Below, in pieces: positions 19,589-26,845 of a stretch of 64,000 bases of DNA. The translations under genes and the position numbers were made by a program. This DNA is from Nocardioides daeguensis. Lineage in GTDB: Bacteria > Actinomycetota > Actinomycetes > Propionibacteriales > Nocardioidaceae. Under the pieces are notes generated by a model, which saw only the letters and a list, made by a program, of their open reading frames with translations, did no database searches and was not told the origin of the DNA. Location: the NCBI RefSeq assembly GCF_019192965.1, contig NZ_JAHTKU010000012.1, forward strand, positions 91,652-155,651. Reading direction: 5' to 3'. The number at the start of each line of letters is the position of its first letter. The stretch's first letter is position 1.

Positions 19589-21724
19589 TCAGTCGAGCGC
19601 CGGCACCTTCTGCTCCTCGGCGGCCGGCGGTCCGGTGACCGTCGCGTCCCCCCGGTCGAGCTTGCTCGGCCACCAGATCTTCCCGCCCAGGTCGAGGTTC
19701 AGCGCGGTCACCAGGACCGACCGGACGATCATCGTGTCGAGCAGCACGCCCAGCGCGACGGTCGTGCCGAGCTGGAGGGTGAAGGTCATCGGCATCGTCC
19801 CGAGCATCGCGAACGTGGCTGCCAGCACCAGGCCGGCCGAGGTGATTACGCCGCCGGTCGACGACAGCGCGATCAGGGAGCCGCGCCGGGTGCCGTGGAC
19901 CGCCGCCTCCTCGCGGACCCGGGTCATCAAGAAGATGTTGTAGTCGATGCCGAGGGCCACCAGGAAGACGAACGCGAACAACGGGAAGCCCGGATCGGTG
20001 TGCTCGCGGCCGTAGAGCAGGTCGAAGACCAGGCCGGAGATGCCGAGCGCGGCGCCGAAGGACAAGATCACCGTGCCGATGAGCAGGACGGGCGACAGGA
20101 TGGATCGCAGCAGCCCGGCCAGGATGAGCAGCACGGCGCCCAGCACGATCGGGATGATCACCTTGTTGTCCCGTGCCGACGCATCCATGATGTCGATCGA
20201 GACGGCCGTCATGCCGGTCGTCAGGGCGTCGGCCCCGGGCACGTCGTGGACCGCGGCGCGCACGTCCTCCACGGCTGCGGTCGCCTTGTCGGAGTAGGGA
20301 TCGCTCGTCAGGTCGGCGACGATCAGCGCCGTGCCGTCCTTGCTCGCGACCTGGACCGGCGCGGAGATGCCGTCGACCCCGGACATCGCGGCGACCACGT
20401 CGTCCGCGTGGTCGGCGTTCGCCACGACCTGGATCGGTGTGCTCGCGTCGACGAGGCCGTGCTCGACCAGGATCGTCTGGCCGATCACCGAGTCCTGGTC
20501 CTGGGTGTACTGCTCGTCGCTCGGGATGCCGCTCGTGTCGAGGCGGAGGAAGCCCAGGCACAGGAAGGCAAGGGCGAGGGCGGTGCCGACCCAGACCACG
20601 CGCGGCCGCGGGGCGATGCCGCGGCCGACCTTCGCCCACAGCCCGGAGGCGGTCGGCTCGGAGGTGCCGAAGTGCGGCACGAAGGGCCAGAACACCCAGC
20701 GACCGCAGATCACCAGCAGCGCCGGCAGCAGGGTGACCATCACGACGAAGGTGACGGCGATGCCGATGGCGTTGGCCGGCCCCATGCCAGCGGTCGAGTT
20801 GAGGTCGGCGAACATCAGGCAGAGCAGGCCGACGACCACGGTCGCGGAGCTGGCCAAGATGGCCGGAGCGGCACGGTGGAGGGCGAAGGCCATCGCCTCG
20901 TGACGGTCCTCGTGGCGCCTCAGCTCCTCGCGGTAGCGGGCCACCAGCAGCAGCGCGTAGTCGGTGCCGGCGCCGATGACGAGCACGGTGAGGATGAACT
21001 GGGTCTGCCCGTTGACGGTGAGGCTGGTGTTCTTGGCGAGCAGGTAGAGCACGCCCATCGCGGCGCCGAGTCCGACCACCGCGGTCAGGATGGGCAGCAG
21101 CCACAGGATCGGGCTGCGGTAGGTGACCAGCAGGATGAGGACGACGACGCCGAGCGTGATCAGCAGCAGGTTGCTGTCGCCGGAGGAGAAGATCGTCGCG
21201 GCGTCGGCGCTCTGGCCGCCGGCGCCGGCGAGGTAGGACTTCACGCCGTCGATCGCGATGATCTTGTCGATCTCCGGCTTGAGGTCGGGCAGCTCCTCCC
21301 AGAGCTTGTCGCCGTAGTTGACGGTGAACTCGAGCTTGGCGACCTTGCCGTCCTCGGACACGAACGGCGCGGGGACGCCGGCAGCCTTCGCGCCCTCGGG
21401 GGTGAGGACGTTGCTGATGCCGTCGAGCTGGCCGATCTCGCCGGCCTGCTTCTCGATGTCGGCGAGGTCGGCCGGGGTCAGGCCCGACGCGCGGTAGTAG
21501 ACGACGGTCGTGCCGACGTCATAGGGGTCCTGGAAGGCGTCGAGCTTCTCGAACGCCTTGGTCGACTCGGCGCTCTCGGGCAGCCAGGACTCTGTCTCGT
21601 TGTTCTGGACGTCGATCAGCTTCCCGGCGAACGACGCCAGGCCGCCGGCGATCACAATGACCGCGACGAGGACGATCCACTTGGTGACGGGGCCGGTCAG
21701 CTTGCCGGCGATCTGACGGTGCAT
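19589..21724 (-). CDS. MMPL-family (RND-type) membrane transporter
   Basis: A 711-residue integral membrane protein of the MmpL/RND class, which export lipids or drugs in actinobacteria. It begins MHRQIAGKLTGPVTKWIV with the first membrane helix, has a large extracytoplasmic loop, then a block of helices containing GAGTDYALLLVARYREEL. A second loop follows and a second helix block with LGIDYNIFLMTRVREE. These two GxxxDY motifs carry the proton-relay Asp-Tyr pairs. An in-frame ATG at 21760 would add 12 residues; I prefer 21724 because the family starts this way. It follows the acyl-CoA dehydrogenase gene on the same strand but a strong hairpin separates them. Cargo unknown. Confidence 0.88.
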   Translation of the reverse strand: MHRQIAGKLTGPVTKWIVLVAVIVIAGGLASFAGKLIDVQNNETESWLPESAESTKAFEKLDAFQDPYDVGTTVVYYRASGLTPADLADIEKQAGEIGQLDGISNVLTPEGAKAAGVPAPFVSEDGKVAKLEFTVNYGDKLWEELPDLKPEIDKIIAIDGVKSYLAGAGGQSADAATIFSSGDSNLLLITLGVVVLILLVTYRSPILWLLPILTAVVGLGAAMGVLYLLAKNTSLTVNGQTQFILTVLVIGAGTDYALLLVARYREELRRHEDRHEAMAFALHRAAPAILASSATVVVGLLCLMFADLNSTAGMGPANAIGIAVTFVVMVTLLPALLVICGRWVFWPFVPHFGTSEPTASGLWAKVGRGIAPRPRVVWVGTALALAFLCLGFLRLDTSGIPSDEQYTQDQDSVIGQTILVEHGLVDASTPIQVVANADHADDVVAAMSGVDGISAPVQVASKDGTALIVADLTSDPYSDKATAAVEDVRAAVHDVPGADALTTGMTAVSIDIMDASARDNKVIIPIVLGAVLLILAGLLRSILSPVLLIGTVILSFGAALGISGLVFDLLYGREHTDPGFPLFAFVFLVALGIDYNIFLMTRVREEAAVHGTRRGSLIALSSTGGVITSAGLVLAATFAMLGTMPMTFTLQLGTTVALGVLLDTMIVRSVLVTALNLDLGGKIWWPSKLDRGDATVTGPPAAEEQKVPALD

Positions 21725-21833
21725 AGGACGAACTCTTCCAGTGAGGACCGACAATGGCATCGGGGATTTCTCCGTGATGACCCTGGGATCACCCTGGACT
21801 CATCGCCGAGCGGAACTTCTTCCTCACCGACGT

Positions 21834-21875
21834 CGAACGGCGGCCCCGGATCTCGACATCCGGGGCCGCCGTTCG
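21834..21875. terminator. Strong hairpin downstream of the LLM/acyl-CoA dehydrogenase operon
   Basis: A perfect 17-bp stem (21834-21850 with 21859-21875) and 8-base loop lie 49 bases past the acyl-CoA dehydrogenase stop and before the MMPL start on the minus strand. There is no clear T-tract, as is common in actinobacterial terminators. Confidence 0.7.
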
Positions 21876-21881
21876 GTGCGG

Positions 21882-21917
21882 TCTCGATACGCGCATCGCG
21901 ACCTCGTGCCGCGGTCG
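21882..21917. repeat. Partial copy of the TCTCGATACGC palindrome family
   Basis: TCTCGATACGCGCATCGCG followed by ACCTCGTGCCGCGGTCG matches the left half of the dispersed palindromic element seen at 3425-3478 on the other strand and in 32703-32933. The GCTACTCGA end is missing, so it looks like a decayed copy. Confidence 0.5.
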
Positions 21918-21923
21918 GTCAGC

Positions 21924-23072
21924 TCACAGGCCGAGCGAGCGCCCGATGATCTCCTTCTGGATCTCGGTCGTGCCGCCGTAGATCGTCTGGATCCGGGTGT
22001 CGGCGTACGCCTTGGCGATGGGGTACTCGAGCATGTAGCCGTAGCCGCCGTGCATCTGCAGGCCCTGGTCGACGATCTTCTTCTGCAGCTCGGTGGTCCA
22101 CCACTTGGCCATCGAGGCCAGGGAGGTGTCGACCTGTCCGGCGTTGAGCAGCTCGACGCAGTGGTTGACGAAGGTCCGGGCGATGTAGGCCTCGGTCGCC
22201 ATCTCCGCGAGCACGAACCGGGTGTTTTGGAACTTGCCGATCGGCTTGCCGAACGCCTCGCGGCTCTTGACGTAGTCGAGGGTCAGGTCGAGGACGTGCT
22301 CGATGGCGGCGATCGCGATGGTGGCGATCGAGACCCGCTCCTGGGGAAGGTTCTGCATCAGGTAGACGAAGCCCTGCCCCTCCTCGCCCAGGAGGTTCGC
22401 CTTGGGCACCTCGACGTTGTCGAAGCTCAGCTCGGCGGTGTCCTGCGCCTTGAGGCCGAGCTTGTCGAGGTTGCGGCCCCGGGTGAATCCGGCCATGCCC
22501 TCCTCGACGACCAGCAGGCTGATCCCGTGGGCGCCGGCGTCGGGGTTGGTGCGGGCCACCACGATCACCAGGTCGGAGTGGATGCCGTTGGTGATGAAGG
22601 TCTTCGACCCGTTGAGGACGTAGTGGTCGCCCTTGTCGACGGCCGTGGTCCGGATGCCCTGGAGGTCGGACCCCGCGCCCGGCTCGGTCATCGCGATCGC
22701 GGTGACGATGTCGCCGGACACCGTCCCCGGCAGCCAGCGCGCCTTCTGCTCGTCGTTGGCGAGCGAGACCAGGTAGGGGACCGTGATGTCGTTGTGCAGG
22801 GCGAAGCCGAGCCCGCTGGCGTGCGCGCGGGTGATCTCCTCGGTCAGCACCATGTGGTAGCGGAAGTCCTTGATGCCGGGACCGTCGTACTCCTCGGGGA
22901 CCTCGAAGCCGAGCAGGCCGGCGCGGCCGGCCTTGCGCCACACCTCGCGGTCGACCAGGCCGTCCTTCTCCCACTGGTCGTGGTGCGGGACGACCTCCCT
23001 CTCCAGGAAGGTCCGCGCGGTGGCGCGGAAGTCCTCGTGCTCGGTCTCGTAGATGCTGGGACGCTCGGGCAT
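21924..23072 (-). CDS. Acyl-CoA dehydrogenase
   Basis: A 382-residue FAD enzyme that desaturates an acyl-CoA (or steroid side-chain CoA) at the alpha-beta position. Signature sequences are AMTEPGAGSDLQGI, NGSKTFITNGIHSD and, near the C-terminus, QMHGGYGYMLEY and YGGTTEIQKEII. The MCAD-position catalytic glutamate is replaced by Gly (YGGT), as in long-chain and isovaleryl-type enzymes, where the base sits earlier in the chain. The ATG at 23072 overlaps the stop of the upstream LLM gene (ATGA), so the pair is translationally coupled. Substrate unknown. Confidence 0.92.
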   Translation of the reverse strand: MPERPSIYETEHEDFRATARTFLEREVVPHHDQWEKDGLVDREVWRKAGRAGLLGFEVPEEYDGPGIKDFRYHMVLTEEITRAHASGLGFALHNDITVPYLVSLANDEQKARWLPGTVSGDIVTAIAMTEPGAGSDLQGIRTTAVDKGDHYVLNGSKTFITNGIHSDLVIVVARTNPDAGAHGISLLVVEEGMAGFTRGRNLDKLGLKAQDTAELSFDNVEVPKANLLGEEGQGFVYLMQNLPQERVSIATIAIAAIEHVLDLTLDYVKSREAFGKPIGKFQNTRFVLAEMATEAYIARTFVNHCVELLNAGQVDTSLASMAKWWTTELQKKIVDQGLQMHGGYGYMLEYPIAKAYADTRIQTIYGGTTEIQKEIIGRSLGL

Positions 23073-24109
23073 CAGCTCACCCACTCCTTGATCTGTGCGA
23101 TGGTGCCGGCGGGGTCGTCCGACGCCGGTGAGACGGAAAGGTTGGTCACGCCGGACTCCCGGAAGGCGGCGATCCGCTCCTGGACGTACGACGCCGGGCC
23201 GACCAGGTTGCCGGCCTCGAGCCACTCGAGGGGGACGAGGGCCTCGGCCTCCTTCTTCTTGCCGGAGAGGTAGAGGTCCTGGATCTCCTTGGCCTCCTTC
23301 TCGAAGCCGTACTCGCAGGCCAGCTGGTTGTAGAAGTTCTTGTCGCGCGCGCCCATGCCGCCGACGTACAGGGCGTAGAGGGGGCGCATGAAGTCGAGCA
23401 GCGCCTTGGTCTCGGGGCCCTCGCCGATGGCGACCATGCCGCCGGCGCAGATCTCGAGCGGCTTGAGGTCGGCGGAGCGCTTCGCGGCGCCGCGGGCCAG
23501 CGGGTCGCCCCAGACCTGCTGGGCCTTCTCCGGGTAGTAGAGGAAGGGCAGCCAGCCGTCGGCGACCTCGGCGGCCATCGCGACGTTCTTGTCACCGAGC
23601 GCGGCGACCCAGATCGGCAGGTCGGCCCGCTCGGGCTTGTTGAGCAGCTTCAACGGCTTGCCGAGGCCGAGTCCCTGGCCCTCGGGGAGGGGGACCTGGA
23701 CGGTCTTGCCCTGGAAGTCGAGGCGCTCGCCGCGCAGGCCGGCGCGGAGCACCTCGATCACCTCGCGGGTGCGGGTCAGCGGGCGGTCGTACGGCAGGCC
23801 GTGGAAGCCCTCGATGACCTGCGGCCCGGAGGCGCCGAGGCCGAGCACGGCCCGGCCGCCGGAGACGTTGTCGAGCCCGGCCGCGGTCTGCAGCAGGGCG
23901 CCGGGGGTGCGGGAGTAGACATTGAGGATGCCCGCGCCGATCTCGACGGTCTCGGTCTTCGCGGCGAGGTAGCCCATCAGGGTGGGCGCGTCGAACCCGT
24001 ACGGCTCGGCGACCCAGATGGTGTCCAGTCCGGCCTTCTCCAGCGCGACGACCTGGTCGGCCGACTCGCGCGGGTTCCCCGCGTAGACGAGGGGCATCGA
24101 CAGCTTCAT
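23072..24109 (-). CDS. LLM-class F420-dependent oxidoreductase
   Basis: A 345-residue luciferase-like TIM-barrel enzyme that most likely uses reduced F420 for hydride transfer. It begins MKLSMPLVYAGNPRESADQV, and has WVAEPYGFDAPT, GAGILNVYSRTPG, VSGGRAVLGLGASGPQV and LPIWVAALGDKN, all typical of this class. I chose the ATG at 24109 because GGAAGGGACTGTTC precedes it and the conserved N-terminus begins there. It is coupled to an acyl-CoA dehydrogenase and divergent from the NADPH:F420 reductase gene, with a 21-bp palindrome in the shared promoter. Substrate unknown; FMN rather than F420 cannot be excluded from sequence alone. Confidence 0.9.
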   Translation of the reverse strand: MKLSMPLVYAGNPRESADQVVALEKAGLDTIWVAEPYGFDAPTLMGYLAAKTETVEIGAGILNVYSRTPGALLQTAAGLDNVSGGRAVLGLGASGPQVIEGFHGLPYDRPLTRTREVIEVLRAGLRGERLDFQGKTVQVPLPEGQGLGLGKPLKLLNKPERADLPIWVAALGDKNVAMAAEVADGWLPFLYYPEKAQQVWGDPLARGAAKRSADLKPLEICAGGMVAIGEGPETKALLDFMRPLYALYVGGMGARDKNFYNQLACEYGFEKEAKEIQDLYLSGKKKEAEALVPLEWLEAGNLVGPASYVQERIAAFRESGVTNLSVSPASDDPAGTIAQIKEWVS

Positions 24110-24176
24110 GAACAGTCCCTTCCGGCCTGGCGGCCACGGTGACGAGTGCCGGTGATTCGCCACCGACAGCACAACT

Positions 24177-24197
24177 GTGACAGTAATACTGTCACAA
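24177..24197. promoter_or_regulatory. 21-bp palindromic operator in the LLM/npdG divergent promoter
   Basis: TGTGACAGTA and TACTGTCACA flank a single central A: a perfect 10-bp inverted repeat. It lies 68 bases upstream of the LLM start and 65 bases upstream of the NADPH:F420 reductase start, so a dimeric repressor (TetR-like spacing) could control both. TAATAC in its centre could be a -10 for the rightward promoter. No regulator gene is adjacent. Confidence 0.65.
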
Positions 24198-24261
24198 TGT
24201 CCATGGCTGTTGCGGGTGAGACGGGCCGTCGCGGCCCGGCGCCCGCGTGATAGGAGGAACC

Positions 24262-24966
24262 GTGACTTCTACCGACACCCCCACCCGCTACACCGTCGCC
24301 GTCATCGGCGGCACCGGACCGCAGGGCAAGGGCCTGGGCTACCGCTTCGCGCGGCACGGCCACGACATCGTGCTCGGCTCGCGGGCGGCCGAGAAGGCCG
24401 AGGCCGTCGCCGCCGAGGTGACCGAGCGGCTGGCATCGGTGGCCGGTGCGGGTACGGCCCGCGGCGCGGCCAACGCCGACGCGATCGCCGCCGCCGACGT
24501 CGTCCTCCTCGCGGTGCCCTACGACGGCCACGACGAGCTGGTCGCCTCCCTCGCCGAGGGCGGCGCGCTCGACGGCAAGACCGTCATCTCCTGCGTGAAC
24601 CCGCTCGCCTTCGACAAGCGCGGCGCGCACGGCCGGGTCATCAACAACGGCGAGGGCTCCGCCGCCGAGTCGGCTGCTGAGATCGTGCCCGGCGCCGTCG
24701 TGGTCGGCGCCTTCCACAACGTCGCGGCCCCCGCGCTGTGGGGCGAGGAGGAGTTCCTCGACGAGGACGTGATCGTCGTCGGCGACACCCTCGAGGGCAA
24801 GCAGGTCGCCATCGACCTCGCCGCCTCCGTGACCGGCCGCCCCGGCGTCGACGGCGGCAAGCTCCGCCTCGCCCGGGTCCTCGAGCCCTTCACCGCCGTG
24901 CTGATCTCGATCAACCGGAAGTACAAGACCCACTCGGGCATCCGGGTCACCGGACTCGACCACTGA
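24262..24966 (+). CDS. npdG: NADPH-dependent F420 reductase
   Basis: Transfers hydride between NADPH and coenzyme F420, keeping the F420H2 pool charged. The 234-residue protein has the Rossmann start VAVIGGTGPQGKGLGYRFA, then LGSRAAEKAEAVA that binds NADPH phosphate, LLAVPYDGHDEL, ISCVNPL and VGAFHNVAA, all typical of Fno/NpdG. The GTG at 24262 follows TAGGAGGAAC, a very good ribosome site. Co-location with fbiC and an LLM-class F420 enzyme supports the call. Confidence 0.93.
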   Translation: MTSTDTPTRYTVAVIGGTGPQGKGLGYRFARHGHDIVLGSRAAEKAEAVAAEVTERLASVAGAGTARGAANADAIAAADVVLLAVPYDGHDELVASLAEGGALDGKTVISCVNPLAFDKRGAHGRVINNGEGSAAESAAEIVPGAVVVGAFHNVAAPALWGEEEFLDEDVIVVGDTLEGKQVAIDLAASVTGRPGVDGGKLRLARVLEPFTAVLISINRKYKTHSGIRVTGLDH

Positions 24967-24978
24967 GTCGTGTCTCGC

Positions 24979-25196
24979 CTTGTAACTAAGGGTTACAGCA
25001 CGAAATTCGGTGCCACAACGCCTGGGTAGTAGCTACAACGCCCTGGTAGACGGCTCGACGGACGCCTCAAGGTGCGCGCGGCCGAGTCCCTCGCTCGCGT
25101 GGCGACCTCGGGGTGCCAGACGTGTCCACCAGGGCGCTGTGGCTACTACCTCGGTGCTGGGGCACCCAAATGTGCGCTGTAACCCTTAGTTACAAG
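24979..25196. repeat. 218-bp near-complete palindrome with 21-bp perfect terminal inverted repeats
   Basis: The termini (24979-24999 and 25176-25196) are perfect 21-bp inverted copies with the core TGTAACTAAGGGTTACA, itself a small dyad. Inside, GGTAGTAGC..CGCCCTGGT on the left pairs with ACCAGGGCG..GCTACTACC on the right with few mismatches, so most of the unit folds into one long hairpin. CGC flanks it on both sides and could be a short target duplication. It encodes no protein. It may be a MITE-like element, a structured RNA or a terminator. Confidence 0.7.
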
Positions 25197-25210
25197 CGCG
25201 CGCGGGAAGG

Positions 25211-25519
25211 TCATTGCCAGTCCCGTGCCTGCTGGCCCTCCCAGCCGGCCTGCTCCCAGGTCTCGTCCGGGCGACGACCGCGGAGCACCGACGCGATCAG
25301 CCCGGCCGCGCCGGCGGCCAACCAGGGCAGCCCCATGATCCAGCCGTCCTCCTCGACCTGCACGGTGTCGCTGACGACCAGCGCCCACACGATCAGCAGC
25401 CCGGTGAAGGCGACGCCCATGACCAGGTGCCCGGTGTTGACCCGGTGCCAGCCGGTACGGCGGCCCGCGGTGGACCGCTCCTCGCGGGGAAGCTCGGGGG
25501 TCTCGTCGGGGTAGCTCAT
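25211..25519 (-). CDS. Two-TM small membrane protein downstream of PspC gene
   Basis: A 102-residue protein of unrecognised family, with an acidic/basic N-terminal tail (SYPDETPELPREERS) followed by two membrane helices (around VMGVAFTGLLIVWALVV and GLPWLAAGAAGLIASVL) and a Trp-rich C-terminus (WEQAGWEGQQARDW). The ATG at 25519 overlaps the stop of the PspC gene (ATGA), so it is the second gene of that operon. Its role in envelope stress is inferred from position only. Confidence 0.75.
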   Translation of the reverse strand: MSYPDETPELPREERSTAGRRTGWHRVNTGHLVMGVAFTGLLIVWALVVSDTVQVEEDGWIMGLPWLAAGAAGLIASVLRGRRPDETWEQAGWEGQQARDWQ

Positions 25520-26700
25520 GCTGCGCTCCGGAACTCGATCTGGCCGAGGTGGAGATCGGCGTCGATGGTCAGGGTCGGTTCGTCGGCGACGATGCCGTTG
25601 TCGCCGCGGAAGTCGTCACTGGTGGTCTTGCCGAACATGACGACCTCGCCCGCGTCGATGGTGCCCGTGGCGACCACGTTGAGGCCGTCCTCGGGCACGA
25701 TCACCAGGATGTGGCCGACCCCGAGCTCGAGGTGCAGGGTCCGGTGGTTGAGCTTGTCGAGGTCGCGGATGTCAGTGAGGTCGATCCGGATCTCGCCGAC
25801 TCCCAGGTCGTAGGAGGCGTCGAGCTCGGCGGCCTGCCGCAGGGGCGGGTTGACCTGGCCGGCCTCGAGGCTGTCGGCCACGGTCGTGGCGGCGGTGGCG
25901 CCCGCGGCGAGCAGGCCCACCAGGATCAGCCCCCCGGCGCGGCCGTAGAAGGCGCCGACGAGGAGCATCAGGCCGGTGATCCCCAAGACGGTGGCGGGGT
26001 AGGCCGAGGCGGCGACGTGGGCGCCGGCCAGGTCGACGGTCGCGAGAGTGCCGAGGCCGAGGACGACCAGCACGAAGGTGAACGGGAACAGCAGCGGTCC
26101 GCGCTTGCGCGGGTCGACCGGGCGGCGGTACGCCGGCGCCGGGGTCCGGTAGGCCGAGTAGGTGACCTCGGGACCGGGCGCGCCCGGGGCCGGCGGCGGG
26201 GGAGGGGCGGCGGGGGTGCCCTGCAGCCACGGGTGCGGCGGACCGCCCGGCTTGACGGCGTTCTTGCCGGCGAGCACCACGAACACCACCAGCCCGACCA
26301 CGAGCAGCGGCCAGGGGAAGTCCGAGCCGCCGACCGTGTCGCCGATGACGGCGGCGACTGCGACCACGCCGCCGATGATCAGGGCGGCGGTCCGAATCCC
26401 CTCGTCGAGGCGGATCACCGTGTCCTCGGTGCCCTCCTCGGGCACGAAGAGCCAGCAGACGGCGTACAGGATCAGGCCGCCACCGCCGAAGAAGGTGAGG
26501 ACGACGAACGCGATCCGCACCAGCAGCGGGTCGATGTCGAGGTGGCGCGCGATGCCCGCCGCGACGCCGGCGACCTTCCGGTCGTCGCGGCTGCGGCGCA
26601 GCCGAGCGAGGTCGCGGACCTCGTCGCGGGTCACCCGCGGGCCGTGGTCGCCGGGTTCCGGAGTCGGGCCGCGCTGCTCGGTGTCGGTCGGAGCGTTCAT
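25516..26700 (-). CDS. PspC-domain protein with LiaF-like C-terminal domain
   Basis: A 394-residue membrane protein likely to sense or modulate cell-envelope stress. A PspC domain (RSRDDRKVAGVAAGIARHL, then DPLLVRIAFVVLTFFGG) is followed by several membrane helices, a Pro-rich cytoplasmic linker (APPPPPAPGAPGP) and further helices. The C-terminal beta-rich domain (ELGVGHILVIVPEDGLNV) resembles the LiaF/DUF2154 cell-wall-active response domain. I chose ATG 26700; ATG 26712 in frame is possible. It is divergent from a PspC-histidine kinase, 145 bases apart, which suggests joint regulation. Confidence 0.85.
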   Translation of the reverse strand: MNAPTDTEQRGPTPEPGDHGPRVTRDEVRDLARLRRSRDDRKVAGVAAGIARHLDIDPLLVRIAFVVLTFFGGGGLILYAVCWLFVPEEGTEDTVIRLDEGIRTAALIIGGVVAVAAVIGDTVGGSDFPWPLLVVGLVVFVVLAGKNAVKPGGPPHPWLQGTPAAPPPPPAPGAPGPEVTYSAYRTPAPAYRRPVDPRKRGPLLFPFTFVLVVLGLGTLATVDLAGAHVAASAYPATVLGITGLMLLVGAFYGRAGGLILVGLLAAGATAATTVADSLEAGQVNPPLRQAAELDASYDLGVGEIRIDLTDIRDLDKLNHRTLHLELGVGHILVIVPEDGLNVVATGTIDAGEVVMFGKTTSDDFRGDNGIVADEPTLTIDADLHLGQIEFRSAA

Positions 26701-26779
26701 GAGGTCCAGCATGCTGTCACGACCGCGCGCGGACCATCGGGGACAGCCCTGATCCGCACCGCGTCCCCCGGGGGGCGTC

Positions 26780-26799
26780 GTCAGGGTCGGGTCAGGGTC
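26780..26799. promoter_or_regulatory. Direct repeat GTCAGGGTC x2, candidate response-regulator site
   Basis: GTCAGGGTC occurs at 26780-26788 and again at 26791-26799, an 11-base period (one helical turn), in the divergent promoter between the PspC protein and the PspC-histidine kinase. Tandem sites of this kind are typical for NarL/LuxR-type dimers, so autoregulation by the downstream response regulator is plausible but untested. Confidence 0.4.
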
Positions 26800-26845
26800 T
26801 TTCCCCCTGCTGGCGCGCGATCGCCTGTGTGACGATGGGAGCACC

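Noticed and set aside
24198..24251. 17-codon leader peptide before npdG (ATG 24198)
   Set aside because: No ribosome binding site and no run of a regulatory codon; likely chance.
24979..25196. Insertion sequence
   Set aside because: Terminal inverted repeats are perfect but there is no transposase frame inside, so at most a non-autonomous element.
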